The notes below the pieces were generated by a model. That model saw only the letters and a list, made by a program, of their open reading frames with translations. It was not told the DNA's origin and made no database searches. Of a stretch of 64,000 nucleotides of DNA, positions 34,697-42,748 are shown in pieces (position 1 is the stretch's first letter; every line of letters begins with the position of its first letter). The position numbers and the translations under genes are program-made. Source of the stretch: Bacillota bacterium (GTDB lineage Bacteria; Bacillota; Clostridia; Lachnospirales; Lachnospiraceae); NCBI GenBank assembly GCA_023439125.1, contig JAEXOU010000015.1:1-64000 (forward strand). The letters run 5' to 3'.

Positions 34697-34727
34697 AGGG
34701 TACACTATAACGCAACGTGAGAGTCAA
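34697..34727 (-). promoter_or_regulatory. MerR-type promoter with 19-base spacer and dyad operator
   Basis: On the minus strand TTGACT (34722-34727) and TACCCT (34697-34702) are separated by 19 bases, the abnormal spacing corrected by MerR family activators. The spacer carries an imperfect dyad CTCACG-TTG-CGTTATAG that extends the -35 half. This form is common upstream of TipAS-type MerR genes. It stands 28 bases before the start codon of the adjacent regulator. Confidence 0.85.
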
Positions 34728-34762
34728 GTACAATTTTCATAATATAATCACTATGTATTTTT

Positions 34763-35173
34763 TTATTCCACCATAATGCCCCAGCGAATTCCAAACTGAT
34801 CAACAAAAACAACACGGCAAGGGCTATATTGAGTTTCCTCGATCGGATAAATCGTTTTACTATTTATTTTCATCACTTCGTATGCACTTTCAACTTCTTC
34901 CTTCGTATCACACATAATCGTAAGAAAATTAGAGTAACAAGTTTGAAATTCTATATCAACATGATCACTCATTATAATTCTTTGGTCACCTATGGTCAAT
35001 TCTGCATGATAAATATAATCCCTTTGCTCCTCCTTTAATAACGGATTATACGCTGGATCATCAGCTTCACGATATGTAATTAAACAGCTTATATTACCTT
35101 TAAAAGCCTTTTCATACATTTGAATTGCCTCTCGACAATTACCTCCAAAGTTCAGTGTTGGCACTATATTCAT
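34763..35173 (-). CDS. VOC/PhnB-like glyoxalase-fold protein
   Basis: The 136-residue protein has the PhnB-type start NIVPTLNFGGNCREAIQMYEKAF in two paired beta-alpha-beta units and ends GIRWGIMVE. IIMSDH near residue 67 is also typical of PhnB/DUF1428-like members. These proteins bind metals or antibiotics; the exact activity is undetermined. It lies 20 bases after the phosphodiesterase-like gene and 93 bases before the MerR-TipAS gene, which has its own promoter. Confidence 0.82.
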   Translation of the reverse strand: MNIVPTLNFGGNCREAIQMYEKAFKGNISCLITYREADDPAYNPLLKEEQRDYIYHAELTIGDQRIIMSDHVDIEFQTCYSNFLTIMCDTKEEVESAYEVMKINSKTIYPIEETQYSPCRVVFVDQFGIRWGIMVE

Positions 35174-35193
35174 TTTCTATATCCTCCTAATTA

Positions 35194-36291
35194 TTAATTT
35201 GTCAAATCAACAGCAATAAAAGGAATTGTCATTTCATCTTCCGTTAGTCCTGCATGACTTCCTTTATGTTTAGCAACTGTGTTTTCTATTGCAACATCAC
35301 TTATGGCTACAGCAATATAATCTCCAAGCATATCGTCAAGTCGTTCATGATTTGGCGCAAATCCGAATAACTGTTTTTCTAAAGCCTCACTCTTGCTAAA
35401 AAGTAAGAACTTATTCTTAAAATGCTTATGAAATGCTATCTCAAACTGTTTCTCCATTCCTTTTTTTATAAACAAGTTAAGTGCTCTTGTCTCCATTGAA
35501 GGCATTCGAAGTAAACATTCTGTGAGATCAGGATATTCTGTAATAATCTCATTATGAACATTAATATGACCGTGATCTGCTGTAATGATTAAAAGTGTAT
35601 CTGTTAAATTCCCTGCAAGTCGCTTTGTTGCCATCTCAATATTGTTCAATAGATAATGGATGATGTCCCCATCGACCCCGTGTTCATGCATGGAAAGGTC
35701 AGGCTCATCCCAATATGCATAAATATATTTCGATGCTCTCATATCGCAAAGCGTCTTTATTTCCCTGCAGAAATCATCATAGTTTCTCGGAAATGGTTCG
35801 AAAAATGGTGCAATAAAATAAGAGTCAATTCCTTTCTCTTTTATTTTATCTCTTATGCTTTCGTAAGGAACCAATGTACGTGCTATATTAAAATCTGTAA
35901 TTTCTTCTCCTGTATCATTGTCAGTATTCAAGAAGTAAACCACATTTTTGTCTATTTCTTTAAAATAGCCTGTCCAACCAAGCCAAGCTGACTGATTTGG
36001 AAATAATCCGCTATCGATGGCAGTCGTAGCTGCAACAGTTGTAGGAGGAAATGTTGACGAATAAGAACACTTCATATTTCTGCGAAAAAATCCATCCGCT
36101 AGAAGATGCTGTTCCATATTTTTCACACCCATTCCATCCAATAAAATAACAACAACATTTTTATACTTCTTACTCAGCATTTCGTCAGCGGCAGAAAATG
36201 TAGCGTTAGGTGGAGTCACTCCATAATAATGCATAATTGAGCAAGCCAAGTTTGCGATACAGTTTTTGTAATCGGGATATTTTATGTTCAT
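35194..36291 (-). CDS. Alkaline phosphatase superfamily / type I phosphodiesterase-nucleotide pyrophosphatase
   Basis: The 365 residues show the metal and nucleophile motifs of the superfamily: VVILLDGMG with the metal Asp (about residue 52), SSTFPPTTVAATTAIDSG with the nucleophile Thr (about 80-88), DEPDLSMHEHG (metal Asp/His, about 197-207), ITADHGH (about 237-243) and a late HKGSHAGL with the last His. No signal peptide is seen, so it is probably cytoplasmic. Substrate could be a nucleotide, a phosphonate or another phosphodiester. Confidence 0.85.
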   Translation of the reverse strand: MNIKYPDYKNCIANLACSIMHYYGVTPPNATFSAADEMLSKKYKNVVVILLDGMGVKNMEQHLLADGFFRRNMKCSYSSTFPPTTVAATTAIDSGLFPNQSAWLGWTGYFKEIDKNVVYFLNTDNDTGEEITDFNIARTLVPYESIRDKIKEKGIDSYFIAPFFEPFPRNYDDFCREIKTLCDMRASKYIYAYWDEPDLSMHEHGVDGDIIHYLLNNIEMATKRLAGNLTDTLLIITADHGHINVHNEIITEYPDLTECLLRMPSMETRALNLFIKKGMEKQFEIAFHKHFKNKFLLFSKSEALEKQLFGFAPNHERLDDMLGDYIAVAISDVAIENTVAKHKGSHAGLTEDEMTIPFIAVDLTN

Positions 36292-36373
36292 TTATATACT
36301 CGTATAATCCAATTATCCTTTGATAGGTTATTGGATTACTTTTTTCTCCTTTAACTATAATTCTCTCAAAACT

Positions 36374-36790
36374 TTATAATTCAATATTTTCTGTTTTTAA
36401 ATCACAATAATGTCTACCCGTTAATGCTGTGAATTTCAAAACGCAGTAATCTGGATCTGTTACTCCTTTTTTATAAAACATCGTATCTCCAATATGCCAT
36501 ATCTCTTTTTTTATTGCATCATCAGTAAGAACTTCCATAGTACCAATGAGCATTACACCCTCATACTTAAATCGACCTTTCTCATAAAAATACACGCTCG
36601 CTCTATCATTTTCCCTATACTGTTCAACACGCATTGAGGATGTATTAGTTGAAAAATAAATACAATTATCATCAATCTTACGTGGTGCTAACATTGCTTT
36701 CATATTTGGGAATCCTTTCTCATCTACTGAGGCTATAAACGATACTTTCTGTTTTTTAATAAACTCAAATATTTGTTCTTTTGATTTCAT
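36374..36790 (-). CDS. Pyridoxamine 5'-phosphate oxidase family flavin-binding protein
   Basis: The product is 138 residues from the ATG at 36790 (AAAGG upstream; a start at 36832 would add 14 poorly conserved residues). The split-barrel pattern is visible: FIASVDEKGFPNMKAMLAP near residues 17-35, IYFSTNTSSMRVEQYRENDRASVYF in the middle, and a C-terminal VLKFTALTGRHYCDLK. Proteins of this group bind FMN or heme/F420-like cofactors; many reduce unknown substrates. The upstream GrpB-like gene is 114 bases away. Confidence 0.8.
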   Translation of the reverse strand: MKSKEQIFEFIKKQKVSFIASVDEKGFPNMKAMLAPRKIDDNCIYFSTNTSSMRVEQYRENDRASVYFYEKGRFKYEGVMLIGTMEVLTDDAIKKEIWHIGDTMFYKKGVTDPDYCVLKFTALTGRHYCDLKTENIEL

Positions 36791-36903
36791 TCTAATACCT
36801 TTCTTGTCATAATAATAAAATAATTGACACAATAAGTTTTTGGATTTCCATTATCTTTGCTAAATAAATATACATGATTTAACTTTTTACTGCATGGACT
36901 GTT

Positions 36904-37473
36904 CTACTTATATCGATCTGCATATAAGATCTTTGCTTGATTTGTATATTGCTTAACAAAATCTGTTTTAGCTTCAGTATAGCCATCTCTGTCATGCTCA
37001 TATTGCTTCCATAGCATTAATTTTAACTGTTCATACTCTTTTGCAGCTTGATTATTGTTATTCATAAAATCTCTGAAGTATAATTCGTCATTATCGCCAG
37101 CCAATCTAAGGTGTAAATGAAATACTCTATCGCTAAATCCATACTTAGTATATCCTTTGTTCAATGCTATTCTTGTCTCACTTTCGAACATGCAAGCATA
37201 CCCGTTATCTTGTAGTAATGTCTTTACAGTATTCAAATCACGTTTGTTCCTAATTTCTAGAAGTATATCAACCGTAGGTTTTGCATAAATTGCATGGATT
37301 GCTGTACTTCCGATATGACTTACTCTGATTACATCAATATCAAGTAGTACTTTCCTAAGATTTTCATTTTCTTCCCGATACCATTCCGACCATTCATTTC
37401 TATGCTCTATTAGTATAATAGGAAATAATATCCATAGTTCTTCTAAACTCATCTCTGATAATTCTTTTTGCAT
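36904..37473 (-). CDS. GrpB family (UPF0157) nucleotidyltransferase-like protein
   Basis: The 189-residue protein has the GrpB core: HIGSTAIHAIYAKPTVDILLEI (residues about 54-75, within which G-S-T and the D-I-L-L are conserved), and FHLHLRLAGDNDE later. The family belongs to the nucleotidyltransferase fold; activity is not established. GrpB genes are frequent in accessory regions of clostridia. The 730-base gap downstream on the left of metY is packed with repeats A3, B3 and C2. Confidence 0.85.
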   Translation of the reverse strand: MQKELSEMSLEELWILFPIILIEHRNEWSEWYREENENLRKVLLDIDVIRVSHIGSTAIHAIYAKPTVDILLEIRNKRDLNTVKTLLQDNGYACMFESETRIALNKGYTKYGFSDRVFHLHLRLAGDNDELYFRDFMNNNNQAAKEYEQLKLMLWKQYEHDRDGYTEAKTDFVKQYTNQAKILYADRYK

Positions 37474-37666
37474 CGATTAAATCTCCTATCCACTCAGAAA
37501 ATCCGTTCCTAGCAGTTCTTATAGAGTTTCAATTCTCCCTCTTAGGCATAATTATAAATTCTTTTTTCTGTAAATGCTACTAAAATTAGTAAAAAAATGC
37601 TCTCCCGCTTGTATGCGTAATTCCATCATTCTTATAAAATACGGAGCAATTTTCTATCACTATTGA

Positions 37667-37905
37667 GGTGTCAAAAGTATTTTTCCATAATTTCATTCGT
37701 CATTTTGCACATCAATATACTTGCTAAAAATGTGATGACAAGCATAATTTAGGAGCATACTGTTATGAAGTCGTCGGTACTTAGGGCCTGTATTTTAGGC
37801 TCTTACGTACCGTTACGAACTTCATTCAAGCGAAATCGTGATGCGGATAAATTATGTTTGCCATCACATACTCATAATATTTCCATGGGCAAAATGATGT
37901 CAGCT
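37667..37905. repeat. Family A palindromic repeat, copy A3
   Basis: It begins GGTGTCAAAAGTA as A2 does, then CGTCATTTTGCAC (37698-37710), the central GAAGTCGTCGGTAC / GTACCGTTACGAACTTC structure and a more degenerate right end GGCAAAATGATG (37888-37899). The right outermost arm of A2 is missing, so this copy is partly decayed. Central bases are nearly identical to A1 and A2 across about 90 positions. Confidence 0.88.
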
Positions 37906-37923
37906 TAATCTGAATCCTATCCC

Positions 37924-38033
37924 GAAGAAAGAGTACACATGTGTATTTTCGAAGGCCTTACAAGTCCCACACTCTCTTTGTGGGCTTGTGAGCGTAGCGC
38001 GCCGTAGAAAATATACATGTGTACTCTTTCTTC
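37924..38033. repeat. Family B intergenic repeat, copy B3 (alternative outer stem)
   Basis: Left arm GAAGAAAGAGTACACATGTG (37924-37943) plus TATTTTC pairs with its complement at 38007-38033 over 27 positions with one mismatch. The arm sequence differs from B2 and B4, but pairing is kept and the inner core (CTTACAAGTCCCACA / TGTGGGCTTGTGAGC, GCGC) is conserved. Confidence 0.88.
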
Positions 38034-38036
38034 TTT

Positions 38037-38180
38037 ATTGAATAGGAAAGCTCTTCGAACTTCCCTATTCAATAAAAAAAGCGTCCAAAAGGAAGGACGC
38101 TATGATGCACACAAGCGCGATATGAAGATGTCGCTTACGCGACCGCACTTGGCGCGAGTGTTTTGCAAGCAAAACACTTT
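38037..38180. repeat. Family C hairpin repeat, copy C2, with a preceding stem-loop
   Basis: A 10-bp stem ATTGAATAGG/CCTATTCAAT (38037-38046, 38064-38073) is followed by AGCGTCC/GGACGCT, GTCGC-TTAC-GCGAC, and the family C hairpin GTGTTTTGCAAGCAAAACAC (38158-38177). Read on the minus strand it matches C3 closely from GTGTTTTGC through GTGTGCATC to GCGTCCT. Its position 24 bases after the metY stop means it could serve as the metY terminator. Confidence 0.82.
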
Positions 38181-38203
38181 CATAGCAAAAAATCACAAAC
38201 GCT

Positions 38204-39493
38204 TCAAACAAACGCGGTTGTTGCAAATCCTTGTTCCAAATCCGCAAGGATATCATCAATATGTTCTGTTCCAATCGACAATCGAATCGTATTTTTCTTA
38301 ATTCCTTGATCCTGTAATTCTTCTTCTGACAGCTGGCTATGAGTTGTTGTGGCAGGATGAATCACCAAGCTCTTAACATCTGCAACATTTGCCAGAAGAG
38401 AAAAAATCTTTAGATTGTCAATAAACCTAAATGCTTCTTTCTGTCCTCCCTTGATTTCGAATGTAAAGATGGAACCACCACCGTTTGGAAAATACTTTTC
38501 ATAAAGAGCATGATCTGGGTGCTCTGGCAAAGAAGGATGATTTACATGTTCCACCTGCGGATGATTTATAAGAAATTCAATCACTTTCTTGGTATTTTCA
38601 ATATGTCGATCTAATCTTAAGGAAAGTGTCTCTACTCCCTGAAGTAGAAGAAATGCATTAAATGGTGAGATTGCTGCTCCGGTATCACGTAATAAGATTG
38701 CCCGAATATAGGTAACAAAAGCTGCCGGACCTGCTGCATCTACAAAAGAAACTCCATGATAACTTGGATTAGCTTCTGCAATGTTTCTATACTTTCCATT
38801 TGCTTTCCAATCAAATTTCCCAGAATCCACAATTATACCACCCAAAGTAGTTCCATGACCACCAATAAACTTTGTAGCGGAATGAACGACGATGTCTGCG
38901 CCATGCTCAATTGGTCTGATTAGATAAGGCGTTCCAAACGTATTATCAATCGCTACTGGTAATCCGTGCCTATGAGCAAGTTGTGTAACAGCATCAATAT
39001 CTGGAATATCTGAATTCGGATTTCCTAATGTCTCCAAGAAAATCGCCTTTGTATTTGGCTGAATTGACGCCTCAACTTCTTCTAAATTATGAATATCTAC
39101 AAAAGTCGTCTCGATTCCATATAGCTTTAACGTATGCACGAAAAGATTGTACGTTCCACCATATATCGTCTTTTGTGCTACAATATGTTCTCCTGCCTGT
39201 GCTAATGCTTGAATTGTATAAGTAATAGCTGCAGCTCCACTAGCTAACGCTAATGCTGCAACACCATCTTCTAATGCAGCAATTCTTTTTTCTAGCACAT
39301 CCTGTGTAGAGTTTGTAAGTCTTCCATAGATATTCCCGCTATCTGCTAATCCAAATCTTGCAGCGGCATGCTCAGCATCATGGAATACGTACGAAGTTGT
39401 CTGGTAAATTGGTACTGCTCTAGCATCTGTCGCAGGATCAGCTTGCTCTTGCCCCACATGTAACTGTAATGTTTCAAACTTATATTTGCTCAT
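38204..39493 (-). CDS. metY: O-acetylhomoserine sulfhydrylase / aminocarboxypropyltransferase
   Basis: MetY makes homocysteine (from sulfide) or methionine (from methanethiol) from O-acetyl-homoserine. The 429-residue PLP enzyme of the gamma family begins KFETLQLHVGQEQADPATDA, has YGRLTNSTQDVLEKRIAALE (about 56-75), LASGAAAI, the PLP-binding AIDNTFGTPYL and the lysine K208 in HSATKFIGGHGTTLGG, and ends EHIDDILADLEQGF. Length matches MetY rather than shorter cystathionine lyases. A strong promoter with a palindrome (39543-39580) lies upstream. A LysR-type gene directly upstream may control it. Confidence 0.93.
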   Translation of the reverse strand: MSKYKFETLQLHVGQEQADPATDARAVPIYQTTSYVFHDAEHAAARFGLADSGNIYGRLTNSTQDVLEKRIAALEDGVAALALASGAAAITYTIQALAQAGEHIVAQKTIYGGTYNLFVHTLKLYGIETTFVDIHNLEEVEASIQPNTKAIFLETLGNPNSDIPDIDAVTQLAHRHGLPVAIDNTFGTPYLIRPIEHGADIVVHSATKFIGGHGTTLGGIIVDSGKFDWKANGKYRNIAEANPSYHGVSFVDAAGPAAFVTYIRAILLRDTGAAISPFNAFLLLQGVETLSLRLDRHIENTKKVIEFLINHPQVEHVNHPSLPEHPDHALYEKYFPNGGGSIFTFEIKGGQKEAFRFIDNLKIFSLLANVADVKSLVIHPATTTHSQLSEEELQDQGIKKNTIRLSIGTEHIDDILADLEQGFATTAFV

Positions 39494-39542
39494 AAATATT
39501 TGCCTCCTTCATCATCGTTCTAAGATTTTTTTATTTGACCTT

Positions 39543-39580
39543 ATTATATCTACTAGATGACTCCCTGTAAAATACAGGGA
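39543..39580 (-). promoter_or_regulatory. metY promoter with palindrome over the -35 element
   Basis: On the minus strand TTTACA (39566-39571) and TATAAT (39543-39548) have a 17-base spacer. A 19-base palindrome TCCCTGT-AAAAT-ACAGGGA (39562-39580) covers the -35. It starts 50 bases upstream of the metY ATG. The palindrome fits an operator site; the adjacent LysR-type regulator is a candidate ligand-responsive binder. No SAM riboswitch or T-box was seen in the 201-base gap. Confidence 0.75.
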
Positions 39581-39694
39581 ATCTATGTTTGGCTATAAGG
39601 TAAATCTATAACAATCATGATAGGAAGGATTCATATCATTTGCTTACAAAAAATATAAATTTAATAATCTTTATATTACGTACATTCAGATATC

Positions 39695-40603
39695 CTACAA
39701 GACATTTGCCCTATATTTTTCTAATAACTCTATGTATTTTTCTCCTAACGAACTTACTGGCATTCCCTTTCTCTTAATATACCCTATTTGCATGAATTCG
39801 TCTGTATTTAATGGTATTGCGATGTAACCATCACCATTTAACTTTTCACATATAATTCCTGAACATAAAGTATAGCCATTTAGTCCAACCATCAAATTCA
39901 ACATAGTAGCTCTATCATCTGCCTTAATAATCTGACTATACTCTGACGTACTCAAAACCTCTTCCGCAAAATAAAATGAATTTTTATCTCCTTGTTCAAA
40001 GGATAAACATGGATATGACTTTAATTCTTCAAAATCAATGCATTTTCGCTGCCCCAACGGATGTTTTTTACTTAGATATACATATAATTTGCATTCAAAT
40101 AGTGGGATAAACTCTACTTCGTTTTCAGCAAAGATTTTATGCATTGCTTTCTCATTAAATTCATTTACATATAAGACACCTAATTCACTCCGATAGTTTT
40201 TTACATTATCAATTACCTCACAAGTTTTTGTTTCATGTACCGCAAATTCATAGTCATCCATTCCGAACTCTTTTGCCAAATCAATGAATGCCTCAACAGC
40301 AAATGAATAATGCTGCATAGAAACACTAAATTTTTTCTTCGAATGTTTCGAATCGATAAATCTTTCCGTAATCATCCGATTAAGTTCTACCATCTGCCTA
40401 GCATATTTTAGAAATTCTTCCCCTTCTGATGTAATGATAATTCCTCGATTATTTCGAATAAATAACACGAGATGAATCTCATCTTCTAAATCTTTTAGTG
40501 TACTTGAAAGTGCTGGCTGAGAAACAAAAAGTTCCGCTGCTGCCTTATTCAAAGATTTTGTCTCAGCTATTTTGACAATATATATTAGTTGCTGTAATGT
40601 CAC
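39695..40603 (-). CDS. LysR family transcriptional regulator
   Basis: The 302-residue protein has the LysR winged helix at the N-terminus (LQQLIYIVKIAETKSLNKAA, with FVSQPALSSTLKDLE, residues about 3-40) and a two-lobed effector domain (about 90-295). It precedes metY on the same strand with a 201-base gap. LysR proteins next to sulfur-metabolism genes often respond to O-acetylserine or O-acetylhomoserine; that is an inference from location. Its own promoter is not obvious to me. Confidence 0.88.
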   Translation of the reverse strand: MTLQQLIYIVKIAETKSLNKAAAELFVSQPALSSTLKDLEDEIHLVLFIRNNRGIIITSEGEEFLKYARQMVELNRMITERFIDSKHSKKKFSVSMQHYSFAVEAFIDLAKEFGMDDYEFAVHETKTCEVIDNVKNYRSELGVLYVNEFNEKAMHKIFAENEVEFIPLFECKLYVYLSKKHPLGQRKCIDFEELKSYPCLSFEQGDKNSFYFAEEVLSTSEYSQIIKADDRATMLNLMVGLNGYTLCSGIICEKLNGDGYIAIPLNTDEFMQIGYIKRKGMPVSSLGEKYIELLEKYRANVL

Positions 40604-40755
40604 ATTATCACCTCCTCATGATAATCTGTTTTCTCATAACTCACATAACGCTATTTTATTGAATAATTCCTATGAACCTTGTAGGCTATTAAAAATTTAC
40701 CATATTCAGGACTCTTTTACAACTAGAACAAGAATAGAGACATCCTCAAATTTTT

Positions 40756-40863
40756 AAGAATGAAGGGTGATGGTATTTTTCAGAGTGCCTTACAAATCCA
40801 ATACGTTTTGTGGGCTTGTAAGCATAGTGCTACAGTGAAAATATACCATCACCCTTCATTCTT
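40756..40863. repeat. Family B intergenic repeat, copy B4
   Basis: Arms AAGAATGAAGGGTGATGGTA (40756-40775) and complement end at 40863 with one slipped base. The core has TTACAAATCC/CTTGTAAGC and GTGCTACAG. It lies 41 bases after the stop codon of the minus-strand chemoreceptor gene, again at a gene 3' end. Confidence 0.87.
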
Positions 40864-40903
40864 TTCTCAAACTGCCATTCGTATGACAGCTATTTTTGTT
40901 ATA

Positions 40904-42610
40904 TTATGTTCTAAGCATAAACGTAGCCACAACTTCATCCATTGTAGTTGCCTGTGCAGATAACTCCTCACTTGTTGCAGAAGCCTCCTGTGCAGTAGCA
41001 GAATTTGCTTGAACAACTTCCGCAATCTGCTCTACCCCCAATGTAATTTGCTGCATCATCTTTGCCTGTTCACCCGAGATTTCACTTGACGTCTTAGCAT
41101 CTAGTGCAATTGCATTCAAGCCTTCGATTACTTCATCCATAGCTTGAGCTGTACGATTCGTTAAGGCATTACCATTTTCAATTTCTTTAATCGCAGATTC
41201 TATCAGCTTTCTCGTATTTACAGCAGATATAGCACTATCTTCAGCCAACTTACGTATCTGTTCTGCAACCACTACAAATCCTTTGCCCGCATCACCTGCT
41301 CTGGCTGCTTCAATTGCAGCATTTAACGAAAGAAGATTGGTTTGACTTGCAATGTCTTCAATATCATCTATGATATTGCCGATTTGAAGAGAAGTATCAC
41401 TTATACGCTGCATCGCATCGGTTAGTTGCCCCATCTCAGTTTGACCTGCTTGAGCACGATTTACAACATTATGAGCGACTTCTGCTGCTTTCTTAATCGT
41501 AGTTGCGTTATGATTAACTTGTTCTGAAACATTAATAATCGTTGCCTGTAACTCTTCAACTGCTGCTGCCTGGTCAGTTGCACCGGATGCCAATGCTTGA
41601 GAAGCCTCAGCTAAGTTAACAGCACCAGCAGTCACCATATCAGCTGAACCTTTTACCTCATTTAAAGTAGAATCAATCTGCTGGTTCATCTCAAGAATAG
41701 CCAAAAGAAGTTCTTTATATTCACCTATATATTCTTCTTCACAAGAAGTACTAACTGTAAAATTCTTTTTGGCCATTTCACCAAGTAACACTACCAAATC
41801 TGCCAAAATCTTTGATAACTTAGAAGCTGTCGTAGTCACAGACTGAATGGCATCTCCCACCTCATCTTCACCATCATAAGTAGGAAACGGAGAAGATAGG
41901 TCGCCTTGTGCAAACTGTTCTAATCGCTTTCCTAATGCTCCCAAAGGATTCGAAATACCTAACGCAACTCTTCTGCTAATTTTAACTGCCATAACTGACG
42001 CTAACACAATAAAGACAATACTTACTAGAAATAAGATTACTTCTAAATTAATTAATTTATTCATTTCTCTATCTGCAAGGGTTACATTGGTATCCATGTA
42101 ACTACTAAATTTCTCATCTACAGCCTCATATGCTGGAGCTAACTCATTAAATGCAAGGTGTTGTGCCTCAAGAGAACGCTCTACATCTACTGTTGCACCT
42201 AACGTAATAACTTTTTTATCAATTTCTAAATATGTATCTAAAGCGGCTCTTAACTCTTCAAAAGCTTTCCGTTCTTTGTCTGTGACATTCGTGGACTGAA
42301 TAAGAAGCATCTGCTCTTCTAGCAATTCTATTGCCTGATCATGCTGTTCTACCATCTGATCGATTTCTTCTTGTGTTTCATAACCAATGGCTCCTCTTAC
42401 TGCGCTTCGAACATCCGCTAATTCAGCCATTGCGATACCTAAGTCTCCTTGAGGGAAGGCATAATAGGTCATTGCATATTCATAGCGACTTACCATATAA
42501 TTCAAAAATAGTAATGTAATCACTGATGCTACTGATGCAATGATAACAGTAATAATGGAACTTGTTGTTAATCGTTTTGCTATTTTCATTTTCTGTAGTT
42601 TTTTTAACAT
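40904..42610 (-). CDS. Methyl-accepting chemotaxis protein with 4HB sensor domain
   Basis: The 568-residue receptor has TM1 (about 17-38), an extracytoplasmic four-helix bundle (about 40-187) with the second half around ELRAALDTYLEIDKKV, TM2 (about 190-212), a HAMP domain (about 212-265), and a long cytoplasmic coiled coil with the tip NLLSLNAAIEAARAGDAGKG. It ends with no obvious CheB/CheR pentapeptide. It would signal through CheW/CheA to the flagellar motor. The start codon at 42610 follows AGGAGG by 5 bases. The gene has a consensus-like promoter and a perfect inverted repeat in its leader. Confidence 0.94.
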   Translation of the reverse strand: MLKKLQKMKIAKRLTTSSIITVIIASVASVITLLFLNYMVSRYEYAMTYYAFPQGDLGIAMAELADVRSAVRGAIGYETQEEIDQMVEQHDQAIELLEEQMLLIQSTNVTDKERKAFEELRAALDTYLEIDKKVITLGATVDVERSLEAQHLAFNELAPAYEAVDEKFSSYMDTNVTLADREMNKLINLEVILFLVSIVFIVLASVMAVKISRRVALGISNPLGALGKRLEQFAQGDLSSPFPTYDGEDEVGDAIQSVTTTASKLSKILADLVVLLGEMAKKNFTVSTSCEEEYIGEYKELLLAILEMNQQIDSTLNEVKGSADMVTAGAVNLAEASQALASGATDQAAAVEELQATIINVSEQVNHNATTIKKAAEVAHNVVNRAQAGQTEMGQLTDAMQRISDTSLQIGNIIDDIEDIASQTNLLSLNAAIEAARAGDAGKGFVVVAEQIRKLAEDSAISAVNTRKLIESAIKEIENGNALTNRTAQAMDEVIEGLNAIALDAKTSSEISGEQAKMMQQITLGVEQIAEVVQANSATAQEASATSEELSAQATTMDEVVATFMLRT

Positions 42611-42629
42611 ACTATTCCTCCTATGTATA

Positions 42630-42667
42630 AATAAACCTAAAATAAATGAATTTATTTTAGGTTTATT
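42630..42667 (-). promoter_or_regulatory. Perfect 18-bp inverted repeat in the chemoreceptor 5' leader
   Basis: Positions 42630-42647 and 42650-42667 (AATAAACCTAAAATAAAT and complement) are perfectly paired with only a 2-base gap. The repeat overlaps the expected transcription start of the upstream promoter and ends 20 bases before the start codon, close to the AGGAGG at 42616-42621. It could be an operator or a 5' RNA stem that modulates ribosome access. Confidence 0.7.
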
Positions 42668-42670
42668 GTC

Positions 42671-42699
42671 ATTTTACTAATTTTAAATTTAACTGTCAA
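42671..42699 (-). promoter_or_regulatory. Promoter of the chemoreceptor gene
   Basis: On the minus strand TTGACA (42694-42699) and TAAAAT (42671-42676) are 17 bases apart, immediately upstream of the perfect inverted repeat at 42630-42667. The sequence is of the vegetative type, not the SigD type expected for many chemotaxis genes. Confidence 0.7.
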
Positions 42700-42748
42700 C
42701 GTGATTCAATCTAAAAAATTCTTTTTGTTAAATATTTAACCGAAAAAA

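Noticed and set aside
38017..38301. 94- and 69-codon frames around 38.0-38.3 kb
   Set aside because: They arise from repeats B3/C2 and the tail of metY; no site for translation.
39494..39694. SAM riboswitch upstream of metY
   Set aside because: None of the conserved SAM-I core stems is seen; the gap holds a protein-type palindrome and promoter.
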